Of a stretch of DNA of 64,000 nt, positions 51,949 to 59,988 are shown in pieces. Below the pieces are notes generated by a model. The model was not told where the DNA came from. It did no database searches and saw only the letters and a program-made list of their open reading frames with translations. A program made the position numbers and the translations under genes. The DNA lies in the NCBI GenBank assembly GCA_024234395.1, contig JACKOH010000002.1, positions 682,001 to 746,000 on the forward strand. Reading direction: 5' to 3'. Every line of letters starts with the position of its first letter. Position 1 is the first letter of the stretch. The DNA is from Pseudomonadales bacterium (lineage in GTDB: Bacteria; Pseudomonadota; Gammaproteobacteria; Pseudomonadales; Pseudohongiellaceae).

Positions 51949-52590
51949 ATGACCAGACGACAGCGAATCCTGCTCGCCTTCGGCGCTTTCGATGCGCTGC
52001 TGTTTGCGCTGCTGGTGGGCCTGTTCCTGGTCCGGCCGGAACCTGAACCGGTTCAGGATTCCGGCATTCCCGGAGTTGCCGGTTTCGCGGAACCGGTCGA
52101 ACTGCAGAATTTCCGCCTCGTTGACCAGCATGGCAATCCGTTCACTCGGGACGACCTGCTGGGCGCATGGCATCTGGTGTTCTTCGGTTTTACTTCCTGT
52201 CCCGATATCTGCCCCTACGCCATGCAGGCCCTGGAATCCTTTTACCGGGATCTGGATCCCGCTACCCTGCAAAGGGACACCGGTGTAATCATGGTCAGTG
52301 TCGATCCGCTGCGGGATACGCCTCAGGTCATGGCGGACTTCGTCGGCAGGTTTCATCCCGATTTCGTGGGCCTGACCGGGGAATATCCGCAGATAGCCGC
52401 ATTGGCGCAGCAGCTTTACTTTGCATTCTCCAAACCCGGAGAGCACAGCAGTGAGCACGGCGGAGACTACGAAATTCCGCATAGCGACTATATCGGTGTG
52501 ATTGATCCCCAGGGCCGCTATCGCGGCCTGATCCACGGCCCGCACAGCGCCGACAGACTGAGCCAGGCTTACAGTTACTTCAGAAACTGA
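51949..52590 (+). CDS. SCO1/SenC copper chaperone for cytochrome oxidase
   Basis: SCO proteins deliver copper to, or reduce, the CuA site of oxidase subunit II. The 213-residue product has one N-terminal membrane anchor (about 8-28) and a thioredoxin-like periplasmic domain with the copper motif CPDIC (Cys84, Cys88). The third ligand is His178 in EIPHSDYIGVID. Located 23 bp after ctaB, so haem and copper supply for the neighbouring oxidase are grouped. It converges on znuB. Confidence 0.93.
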   Translation: MTRRQRILLAFGAFDALLFALLVGLFLVRPEPEPVQDSGIPGVAGFAEPVELQNFRLVDQHGNPFTRDDLLGAWHLVFFGFTSCPDICPYAMQALESFYRDLDPATLQRDTGVIMVSVDPLRDTPQVMADFVGRFHPDFVGLTGEYPQIAALAQQLYFAFSKPGEHSSEHGGDYEIPHSDYIGVIDPQGRYRGLIHGPHSADRLSQAYSYFRN

Positions 52591-52603
52591 TTTCTGTACA
52601 GGG

Positions 52604-53401
52604 TCAGGTATGCTTTTTAGCAGGGATCGGCAACAGGTAAAGCACCAGGAAAATAAGCGCCGCCGTAACCACGATTGACGGCCCGACCGGGGTATTGGCA
52701 AGAAATGCCGCGGTCAGCCCCCCAAGCACCGATACACTCCCTATCAAACCGGCCATGATGGCCATTTGCTCGGGGCTACGCGCGAGTTGCCGGGCCGCTG
52801 CGGGCGGGATGATAAGCAGAGAGGTAATCAATAGGACGCCGACTATTTTCAGTGCGGCAGCAGTCGTGACCGCCATGAGAATGACCAGCAAATAGCGGAG
52901 TTTTTCAACTTTTACGCCTTCTATGCTGGCCAGTTCCTCATGTACTGTGAACGACAGAAACTTATTCCAGAAACTGAGCAGAATCACAAAAACGATTGTA
53001 CTGACGGTGACGATGAGAGCCAGATCCGGAGTGCTGATGGTAAGCAGTTCGCCAAACAAATAGGCCTCGAGACTGACCTGGGTGGACCCGGTAAGCGCCA
53101 GGAGCACCACTCCAATAGCAAGAGCGCTATGAGCAAGGATTCCCAGTAAGGTATCGGTTGCCACAGTTAGCTGATGATTCATTGACATCAGTAAAATGCC
53201 GGTAAGTACGCAAATGCAGATGATACTGAGCTGCAGGTTCAGGTCGAGAAGAAGACCCAGAGAAATCCCCAGCAGTGCGGAATGGGCCAGAGTATCCCCA
53301 AAATAAGACATCCGGCGCCAGACAACGAAAGAACCAAGCGGTCCGGCGACAATGGCCAGGCTGAGTCCGGCAACCAGGGCATAGAGTATGAAATCAGCCA
53401 T
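52604..53401 (-). CDS. znuB: zinc ABC transporter permease ZnuB
   Basis: Membrane permease of the high-affinity zinc importer. The 265-residue product has seven to eight membrane helices, with SFVVWRRMSYFGDTLAHSALLG (the family signature), a LMSMNHQL segment and VGVLLITSLLIIPPAAARQLA. Length equals E. coli ZnuB (261). It overlaps the end of znuC by 8 bp, so the two are coupled, and its 3' end faces the SCO gene. Confidence 0.95.
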   Translation of the reverse strand: MADFILYALVAGLSLAIVAGPLGSFVVWRRMSYFGDTLAHSALLGISLGLLLDLNLQLSIICICVLTGILLMSMNHQLTVATDTLLGILAHSALAIGVVLLALTGSTQVSLEAYLFGELLTISTPDLALIVTVSTIVFVILLSFWNKFLSFTVHEELASIEGVKVEKLRYLLVILMAVTTAAALKIVGVLLITSLLIIPPAAARQLARSPEQMAIMAGLIGSVSVLGGLTAAFLANTPVGPSIVVTAALIFLVLYLLPIPAKKHT

Positions 53402-54170
53402 GCTTTTCTCCGGATTCTTCTATCACGTTGCCATGAATGTCATGGCTGTGGTTGTGATTATGGGTATAGACGGCGATGGTATCGACTCCCCCTTTGCCGA
53501 ACAGCGCCAGGTAGGCGGGATCGTTGCTGACCTGCTCCGGCTTACCGTGACAGCAGACGTGTTGATTAAGGCATACAACCTCGTCGGTGGCTGACATAAC
53601 CAGGTGAAGATCGTGTGAGATCATCAGGATTCCACAGGTATTCTGTTCCGCGATACCGTCGATCAGCTGGTAGAGCTCGATCTGGCCGTTGACGTCCACA
53701 CCCTGGGCCGGTTCGTCGAGGATCAGTAATGACGGCTTCCTGAGCAGGGCCCGGCCCAGCAGGACGCGCTGTAACTCGCCGCCGGAAATGTTACGCAGCT
53801 GCTGGTCCGCCAGGTGTGCCACTTTAAGCTGTTCCAGCAGTTCCAGGATCGAAGCGCGGTCGCGGATACCGGTCAGCTGTAAAAAACGCAGCACGGAGAT
53901 GGGTAAGGTGGGCTCCACATGCAACCGCTGGGGCATATAGCCGATGGTCAGTCCGGGCCGTTTCCAGATCTCACCCGAGTCCGCAGTCAGCATACCGAGA
54001 ATAACTCTGACCAGAGTAGTCTTGCCGGCCCCGTTGGGGCCAATCAGGGTGACAATACGGCCCCGTTCGATAGTCAGGCTGACGCCGTGCAGAATCTGGC
54101 GTCCGGCAAAACTCACGGAGATGTCATCAGCCTTGACGAGGGTGGAATCTGAAGCGGGATTTTCCTGCAT
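53394..54170 (-). CDS. znuC: zinc ABC transporter ATP-binding protein ZnuC
   Basis: ATPase of the zinc importer. From ATG 54170 the product is 258 residues, with Walker A GPNGAGKTTL, Q-loop region YMPQRLHVEP, signature SGGELQRVLLGRALL, Walker B LLILDEPAQGVD and a switch His. The C-terminus is unusually His/Asn-rich (YTHNHNHSHDIHGN), a probable metal-binding tail. A longer frame from 54326 would read through the promoter region and is not used. It is divergent from znuA. Confidence 0.95.
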   Translation of the reverse strand: MQENPASDSTLVKADDISVSFAGRQILHGVSLTIERGRIVTLIGPNGAGKTTLVRVILGMLTADSGEIWKRPGLTIGYMPQRLHVEPTLPISVLRFLQLTGIRDRASILELLEQLKVAHLADQQLRNISGGELQRVLLGRALLRKPSLLILDEPAQGVDVNGQIELYQLIDGIAEQNTCGILMISHDLHLVMSATDEVVCLNQHVCCHGKPEQVSNDPAYLALFGKGGVDTIAVYTHNHNHSHDIHGNVIEESGEKHG

Positions 54171-54386
54171 GCTTGCGTTCTGGCAGCGGTGCCGTGATAG
54201 TCCGGTTTCCTTGGAACATGATCCGCAGCCGTACCGGAATCCGGCCGGGATACACTGGTAGATCGGCCGATTATGCGGTCTATTGACCGGCGCAGCAAAG
54301 TGCGGAACCGCTCCGGCCGGCACCATGGAGATCGCCGGTCAGTGAATCCGGACCAATGCAGGCCGCGCCGACCATTACCTGTCTAC

Positions 54387-54405
54387 AATGGTATATCATA
54401 GCCTT
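54387..54405. promoter_or_regulatory. candidate Zur box between znuCB and znuA
   Basis: AATGGTATATCATAGCCTT matches the gammaproteobacterial Zur palindrome AATGTTATA-N-TATAACATT, as I recall it, at 14 of 18 defined positions. It lies 32 bp before the znuA start in the divergent region, where zinc-dependent repression is expected. Assigned by eye only. Confidence 0.35.
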
Positions 54406-54436
54406 CAATTCGCCCACCAAACGGGTAAGAAAAACC

Positions 54437-55306
54437 ATGCTGCGTCCACATTTCATGCTGACCCTGATCCTGCTGATTGCACCGCCGGCACTGGGACAGG
54501 TCAACCTGGTTGTTTCCATTACACCGCTGCGACTGATCGCCGAAGGTATTCTTGACGGTCATGGCAATACCCGGGTTCTGGTGCCCGTTTCCGGTTCTCC
54601 CCATCACTACACCATGACTCCTTCGGACCGGCTGGCACTGGCTTCGGCAGACCTGATCCTGTATGTGGGAGAGCAGCTGGAAACAGAACTGCACGGGGTG
54701 ATGCGGAATCTGGCCAGGAACCAGCAGGTTGTAGAGCTGTCGACGCTGCCCGGGCTGTTTCGACGACAGCTGGAAGGGAGTGGAACTCTCGATCCACACA
54801 TCTGGCTGGATGACCGCAACGGCCTGGTCATCGCCGCAGCGCTGCGTGACATCCTTAGCGAACGGTTTCCGGACCGGGCATCGACCTGGCAGGAAAATTA
54901 TTGGCGCCTGGAGCAGCAGCTGCTGGCCGATGAAGTACGCTGGCGCGATGAACTGGACAGCGTGCCCGGGCAATCCTATGCGGTTTACCATGACGCCATC
55001 GGCTATTTCGAAAGCCGTTTTGCCCGCAGCCATAGTATTGTGTTGCTGGAAAACCCGGAGCTTCAGCCGGGCATCCGGCAGATAATGCAGATCCGAAAGG
55101 CGATCACAGAGCTACGGCCGGTGTGTCTGTTCACCGATGTCACCTCCCGGCAGAATACGGTCGACACTTTGTTTGACGACACTCCGGTTCGCCAGGTGCA
55201 GCTGGACCTGCTGGGCGACCGACTCGAAGCCGGTGCCGGGTATCCCCAATTGCTGGACAACCTGGTCACTGATTTCAGTGACTGCCTGCGCGGAGACGAC
55301 ATCTGA
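54437..55306 (+). CDS. znuA: zinc ABC transporter periplasmic binding protein ZnuA
   Basis: Periplasmic zinc-binding protein that hands zinc to ZnuB. From ATG 54437 the product is 289 residues with a signal peptide (1-20, LILLIAPPALG). The usual zinc ligands can be traced: His56/57 in SGSPHHYTM, His121 in DPHIWLDDRN and His185 in YHDAIGYFE. It lacks the long His/Asp-rich loop found in E. coli ZnuA. The last base of its stop codon is the first base of the polA ATG, so polA is read from the same transcript. Confidence 0.92.
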   Translation: MLRPHFMLTLILLIAPPALGQVNLVVSITPLRLIAEGILDGHGNTRVLVPVSGSPHHYTMTPSDRLALASADLILYVGEQLETELHGVMRNLARNQQVVELSTLPGLFRRQLEGSGTLDPHIWLDDRNGLVIAAALRDILSERFPDRASTWQENYWRLEQQLLADEVRWRDELDSVPGQSYAVYHDAIGYFESRFARSHSIVLLENPELQPGIRQIMQIRKAITELRPVCLFTDVTSRQNTVDTLFDDTPVRQVQLDLLGDRLEAGAGYPQLLDNLVTDFSDCLRGDDI

Positions 55307-58056
55307 TGACGGCTGCAAACCGTCAACCGCTGGTCCTGGTAGACGGATCCTCCTACCTGTTCCGGGCTTTTCATGCCCTGCCTCCGCTGGTCTCTTCCCG
55401 GGGTCATCCCACCGGAGCGGTCAAGGGAGTGATCAGCATGATTCGCAGCCTGATAAAAAGCTACCCGCAAAGCCATATCGCCATCGTCTTCGATGCCAAG
55501 GGCAAGACCTTCCGCAACGATATCTATAAAGAATACAAGGCGCATCGCCCGCCTATGCCGGATGAACTGCGCGGCCAGATCCAGCCCATCCACGACATTG
55601 TCCGGGCCATGGGTCTACCGCTGCTTATTGTCGAAGGCGTCGAAGCTGACGATGTCATCGGCACCCTGGCCAGCCAGGCTCACGAACAGGGTGTCGACAC
55701 TCTGATATCCACCGGCGACAAGGATCTTGCCCAGCTGGTTTCGCCTCATGTGACGCTCATGAACACCATGACCAGCGAAGTGCTGGATGAAGCCGGGGTG
55801 AAGAATAAATTCGGGGTCCGCCCGGATCAGTTCATCGATTACCTGGCTTTGGTCGGTGACAAGGCTGACAATATTCCCGGCGTTCCCGGAGTTGGTCCCA
55901 AAACTGCGGTGAAGTGGCTGGAGCAGTTCGGTAACATGGAAGGCATCATTGAAAATGCCGAACAGATCAATGGCAAGATCGGCGAACGTCTGCGCGAGAA
56001 TTTTGCGCAGCTACAGCTTTCCCATGAGCTGGCAACCATCAAGCGCGATGTAAAGCTGGAAGTTTCGATCGACAGACTGGTGCCAGAACAGGAAGATGGC
56101 CAGGAGCTGCATCGCCTGTTCAGTGAACTGGAATTCAAAACCTGGATAGCGGAACTGGAAAGCCAGGGGATTGAGGGGGATGCGGAGCAGGCGGCTCAGT
56201 CCGGTTCCGTGGGCAGCCTGGACTTGGAATCACTCAAGGTGCCTGATGCCATAGAATACACCACGATACTGTCCGAAACGGAGTTTGAGGGACTGGCGAG
56301 GGAACTGGAAAAGAGCAAACGTTTCGCCCTCAGTCTCGAGTACGAGGGCAGCCATTTCCTGGAGGCGACAATCATTGGAATTGGCATAAGCCACCAGACT
56401 GGCAAGGCCAGTTACATACCGGTAGGTCATGACCATGATGACCGGGAATTACAGCTCGATGTAATGAAGGTTCTGGAACGTTTGCGGCCTGTGTTGGAAG
56501 ACTGGCAGACAACCAAGGTCGGTTACGATCTGAAGGCCGCTGCCCATGTGCTGGCAAACTACGAAATCAGGCTGGCACCGTTCAAGAGCGATATACTTCT
56601 TGCCTCCTACGTTCTCAACTCGGTAGCCATCAAGCACCAGCTCCAGGAGATGGTGAAATACTACCTTGATCAGAACCCGGTCGACCTGGAAGTGCTGCTC
56701 GGTAAGGGGCGGACAAAGCATAAATTTTCCCAATTGCCATTCGACCAGGCAACCCGTTATGCGGCAGAGAATGCCGACATGATCCTGCGCCTGGCGACAT
56801 TGCTTGAGCACGAACTGGAGGTGACAGCCAATCTCGCCGGCCTGTACCGCTATTACGAGCTGCCGCTGGTGCCGGTACTGCAGAAGATGGAACGCACCGG
56901 TATCAGGGTAGATGCAGACGTCCTGAACCAGCAGAGCAAGGAGCTCGGACTCAGACTGGATGAACTGGAGCAGGAGGTCTATAACCTGGCGGGAGAGGAA
57001 TTCAATCTCGGTTCTCCCAAACAGCTGCAACAGATTTTTTATGAAAAGCTGGAGCTGCCGGTGCTCAAAAAGACCAAGACCGGCCAGCCTTCCACGGCGG
57101 AGCCGGTGTTGCAGGAACTGGCGGTAGACTACGAATTGCCGAAACTGATTCTGGAGCACCGCAGTCTCAGTAAACTGAAGTCCACCTACACCGACAAATT
57201 GCCGGAACAGATCAAACAGGCCACCGGCCGCATTCACTCTACTTATCAACAGGCCGTGGCGGCCACCGGTCGCCTCTCTTCCACCGAACCGAACCTGCAG
57301 AACATTCCAATCCGCACCGCCGAAGGGCGGCGGATTCGCAAGGCTTTTGTCTGTGAACCGGGGTATCGATTGTTGGCAGCCGATTATTCACAGGTGGAAT
57401 TGCGCATCATGGCACATCTGTCCCGTGACGCGGGGTTGTTGAAGGCTTTTGAAAATTCCCTCGATGTGCACCGCGCCACGGCCGCCGAAGTCTTTGAAAC
57501 GACGGTGGAGGAAGTGACCTCCGAGCAGCGGCGGCGTGCCAAGGCGATCAATTTCGGCCTGATTTATGGCATGTCGGCGTTCGGACTGTCCAATCAGCTG
57601 GGCATCGGTCGACACGAGGCACAACAGTATGTCGATCGTTACTTCGAGCGTTATCCCGGTGTGCGCCGCTACATGGAACAGACCCAGGCACTGGCTGATG
57701 AAACCGGATACGTGGAAACGCTGTTCGGCCGGCGTCTCTATCTGCCGGATATCCGTGCCGGTAATGCGGTGTTACGCAGGGCCGCCCAGCGCACTGCCAT
57801 CAATGCACCGATGCAGGGTACCGCCGCCGACATCATAAAGCATGCCATGATCGATATCGATCACTGGCTGGAGGTAGCCGGACTCGATGCCCGCATGTTG
57901 TTGCAGGTGCATGACGAACTGATATTCGAAGTCGCAGAAAAGGATGTGGAATTGGTCGCCGACGGAGTCCGCTTTCGGATGGTTACCGCAGCGTCACTGG
58001 ACGTGCCTCTGGTAGTTGAGGTGGGAATTGGCAATAATTGGGATGAAGCCCATTGA
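55306..58056 (+). CDS. polA: DNA polymerase I with a degenerate proofreading site
   Basis: Pol I fills gaps and removes RNA primers. The 916-residue product has an intact N-terminal 5' nuclease (LVDGSSYLFRAFHALP, GVEADDVIGTLA, STGDKDLAQLV) and an intact polymerase domain (TGRLSSTEPNLQNIP, AADYSQVELRIMAHL, RRRAKAINFGLIYGMSAFGL, LQVHDELIFEV). The 3'-5' exonuclease domain is present but has lost key carboxylates: the positions of E. coli Asp355, Asp424 and Asp501 are Ser343, Ala412 and Asn489, and only the Glu357 equivalent (Glu345) remains. Proofreading is therefore probably absent. It overlaps the znuA stop by one base. Confidence 0.97.
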   Translation: MTAANRQPLVLVDGSSYLFRAFHALPPLVSSRGHPTGAVKGVISMIRSLIKSYPQSHIAIVFDAKGKTFRNDIYKEYKAHRPPMPDELRGQIQPIHDIVRAMGLPLLIVEGVEADDVIGTLASQAHEQGVDTLISTGDKDLAQLVSPHVTLMNTMTSEVLDEAGVKNKFGVRPDQFIDYLALVGDKADNIPGVPGVGPKTAVKWLEQFGNMEGIIENAEQINGKIGERLRENFAQLQLSHELATIKRDVKLEVSIDRLVPEQEDGQELHRLFSELEFKTWIAELESQGIEGDAEQAAQSGSVGSLDLESLKVPDAIEYTTILSETEFEGLARELEKSKRFALSLEYEGSHFLEATIIGIGISHQTGKASYIPVGHDHDDRELQLDVMKVLERLRPVLEDWQTTKVGYDLKAAAHVLANYEIRLAPFKSDILLASYVLNSVAIKHQLQEMVKYYLDQNPVDLEVLLGKGRTKHKFSQLPFDQATRYAAENADMILRLATLLEHELEVTANLAGLYRYYELPLVPVLQKMERTGIRVDADVLNQQSKELGLRLDELEQEVYNLAGEEFNLGSPKQLQQIFYEKLELPVLKKTKTGQPSTAEPVLQELAVDYELPKLILEHRSLSKLKSTYTDKLPEQIKQATGRIHSTYQQAVAATGRLSSTEPNLQNIPIRTAEGRRIRKAFVCEPGYRLLAADYSQVELRIMAHLSRDAGLLKAFENSLDVHRATAAEVFETTVEEVTSEQRRRAKAINFGLIYGMSAFGLSNQLGIGRHEAQQYVDRYFERYPGVRRYMEQTQALADETGYVETLFGRRLYLPDIRAGNAVLRRAAQRTAINAPMQGTAADIIKHAMIDIDHWLEVAGLDARMLLQVHDELIFEVAEKDVELVADGVRFRMVTAASLDVPLVVEVGIGNNWDEAH

Positions 58057-58117
58057 GGTACCCCGCCAGGGAGGAGGCAGCGGCACCTTGATTTTATGAG
58101 CCACGAGGAGACCGCCA

Positions 58118-58366
58118 ATGAGACTTGCACTGTTATTATCTGTATTGCTGTTAAGCCTGACTGCCTGTGAGGAACAGGGCCCGGCTGAACAGGCTGGTGA
58201 GGAAGTGGATCGCTTTGCCGGCAATCTGCAGGATCGGGCCAGTGATGCCGCCGATGCGCTGGGCGATGCCGCCAGAGATGCCCGGGACAGCGTCGAGGAT
58301 GCCGCCCGGGATGCAGGAAACACCGTCGAGGACCTCTGCGAAGATGCCACCGACCGGGACTGCTGA
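58118..58366 (+). CDS. small repeat-rich lipoprotein
   Basis: An 82-residue product with a lipoprotein signal (MRLALLLSVLLLSLTAC, lipobox LTAC, Cys17) and a strong ribosome site (GAGGAG). The mature part is acidic, Ala/Asp/Arg-rich and repetitive (DAADALGDAARDA, then DSVEDAARDAGNTVEDL), likely a short amphipathic coiled coil. It ends with two cysteines (LCEDATDRDC). I do not recognise the family; similar small Ala-rich lipoproteins are structural or stress-related, and no function is assigned. It lies between polA and the convergent engB gene. Confidence 0.7.
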   Translation: MRLALLLSVLLLSLTACEEQGPAEQAGEEVDRFAGNLQDRASDAADALGDAARDARDSVEDAARDAGNTVEDLCEDATDRDC

Positions 58367-58378
58367 CGGGTCCCGGAG

Positions 58379-58996
58379 TTACGGGGCGTCGGCAATGTCG
58401 TTATCGGCTGGCGGCTGAAGCCAGTCTGACAGGGTTCTGCCCAGGTTTTTAATCGTGTCCGGCTGATTGACTGAAAACAGTTGCACCGACACGTTCGCCA
58501 GCTCCTTCAACTCGCTGCGCACCGCCAGCAGAGCGTTCTTGGCTGCGCCCCTTTTCAGCTTGTCGGCCTTGGTCAACAACAGATGCAGGGGCAGTTCCGC
58601 CTGAACTGCCCACTGAATCATCATGCGGTCGAACTCCTTGAGCGGATGACGCACGTCACTAAGCAGAACCAGTCCTGCAAGTGGTTCACGGTAGCGCAGA
58701 TAGCGCTCCAGTTCCTCCTGCCACTTGTTTTTTACCTCCAGTGGTACTTTGGCATAGCCGTACCCAGGCAGATCCACCAGATAGCGACCCGGTTCCAGGA
58801 GGAAGAAATTGATTAGCTGGGTCCGCCCCGGAGTCTTACTGGTCCGCGCCAGCCGCGGCTGATTTGTCAGTGCGTTGATGGCGCTGGATTTGCCGGCATT
58901 GGAACGGCCGGCGAAGGCCACCTCGACTTCACTGTCGACGGGACAGCCATCCAGCCTGGCGGCACTGGTGACGAAATGGGCGGCGTGAAAATCCAT
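58379..58996 (-). CDS. engB: ribosome-biogenesis GTPase EngB (YsxC/YihA)
   Basis: EngB is a small essential GTPase of large-subunit assembly. From ATG 58996 the product is 205 residues: Walker A AGRSNAGKSSAINALT, switch TPGRTQ, VDLPGYGYAKVP (G3) and LTKADKL (G4), matching E. coli YihA (210). An ORF extending 20 residues upstream to 59056 has a Pro/Arg-rich start and is less likely. Convergent with the lipoprotein gene (12-bp gap), over an inverted repeat CCGGGAC...GTCCCGG (58354-58376). Confidence 0.95.
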   Translation of the reverse strand: MDFHAAHFVTSAARLDGCPVDSEVEVAFAGRSNAGKSSAINALTNQPRLARTSKTPGRTQLINFFLLEPGRYLVDLPGYGYAKVPLEVKNKWQEELERYLRYREPLAGLVLLSDVRHPLKEFDRMMIQWAVQAELPLHLLLTKADKLKRGAAKNALLAVRSELKELANVSVQLFSVNQPDTIKNLGRTLSDWLQPPADNDIADAP

Positions 58997-59107
58997 GGCG
59001 GTCAAAGAGGTCCTCAGGCGCCGCGGTGGCGGCGCTGGCGCGGCGCAGTGTAGCAAATTTGCTGCTGGGGGTCTTTAAAGGGTTTTTTGCCTTGTTGGGA
59101 CTAACAA

Positions 59108-59240
59108 CCTGTTGAAAAACTCTCAGCTGGCTCAATACGGCGTCAGAATCTGGCTCAAAATGCTCATTTACGGCGTGTAAACTGCTCTTTTTCGCCAGAT
59201 TTTGCCTTGTCTTGCACTCACCTGAGAGTTTTTCAACAGG
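59108..59240. mobile_element. 133-bp MITE-like element with 19-bp inverted ends
   Basis: CCTGTTGAAAAACTCTCAG (59108-59126) is repeated exactly in reverse complement at 59222-59240, enclosing 95 bp with no coding capacity. Perfect 19-bp terminal repeats around a short non-coding core are typical of non-autonomous mobile elements. No obvious target duplication is seen, and the matching transposase is not in the window. The sequence that follows the right end, CAACAGGCTGCTAA, is shared with 43080-43093. Confidence 0.65.
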
Positions 59241-59341
59241 CTGCTAATCCAGTTGAGAGAATTGCAGGTCAGTCTGGACGCATCGGCTTAAGTGGCTCCA
59301 AGCGCCTGCGAAGCCTCACCATGGTGACAGCACCCGCATTA

Positions 59342-59799
59342 AAAGGGGACAGTCCCAGAGGGACAGTCCCCTTTCCCGGCGCATTGACTCGCAGAGGCTG
59401 GCAAGAACACCGAGCCGCGGGCCAGGGGTAAGTTCTCGCAGCGATAAAAACGCAGCACCGACTGATTGAGGGAGACCGCAGTAGAGGGCTCCCGATTGAG
59501 GGAGGGAACCGCGGAGCGGGGCAAGTTGCTGCGGGAGCTTGCCCCTGGGCCGGGGCGGTCCCGCAGCTTGCCCCTGGTCATGACGGTCCCGCAGCTGACT
59601 CCATTTCACATTAGCCTGGATCGGCTAAATCTCATTCAATTTGTGTGGCCCCGAGGGGCTCCGCGGCCACGACGCCTCATCAATGCAATAGCCTCAGTGC
59701 CGGTGACTTCGTTTGACAACCAAAAAAGGGGACAGTCCCAGAGGGACAGCCCCCTTTTCCCCGACGCACCAGCCTCAGAGTCCCAGAGGGACAGTCCCC
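59342..59799. repeat. REP-like cluster of GGGACAGTCCC hairpins
   Basis: Copy 1 at 59345-59371 and copy 2 at 59728-59754 read GGGGACAGTCCC, AGA, then GGGACAG(T/C)CCCC: a long hairpin with one A-A mismatch and loop AGA. A truncated copy lies at 59779-59799. Copies 2 and 3 share the downstream word GACGCACCAGCC. In between are GGGGCAAG/CTTGCCCC (59518-59545), GCTTGCCCC repeated nearby, and GATTGAGGGAG repeated 30 bp apart (59463, 59493). Such hairpins are typically moved by RAYT (REP-associated) transposases; none is present here. Confidence 0.7.
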
Positions 59800-59988
59800 T
59801 TTTCCCGACGCACCAGCCCCAGGGGGAGCTTGCCCCGGGTCTGCGATTGTCTACCTAATTGATCCAAGGATCCCTAATAAAATAGAGTCCGCGGGGGTTT
59901 TACGTTATAATCCGCGACCGCGTTTTGTCGCATGACGTCTGTCCCAGACATTTTTATCACTGGAGCCTTAGGAATCCTGGAATTGCCA
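59800..59988. other. end of repeat island and cytochrome c4 promoter region
   Basis: The island's last word, GGAGCTTGCCCC, lies near 59825-59836. It is followed by more AT-rich sequence (TAATAAAATAGAGTC, TTTTACGTTATAATC) that includes TATAAT-like bases near 59907 and probably holds the promoter of the cytochrome c4 gene. Confidence 0.4.

Noticed and set aside
58057..58117. Search for Spot 42- or ErsA-like sRNA between polA and engB
   Set aside because: Other gammaproteobacteria have an sRNA at this locus, but no matching hairpin-plus-T-run is present here.
59316..59609. 97-residue minus-strand open frame in the repeat island
   Set aside because: It is a translation of the GGGACAGTCCC and CTTGCCCC repeats (GLSLWDCPL-type words), not a gene.
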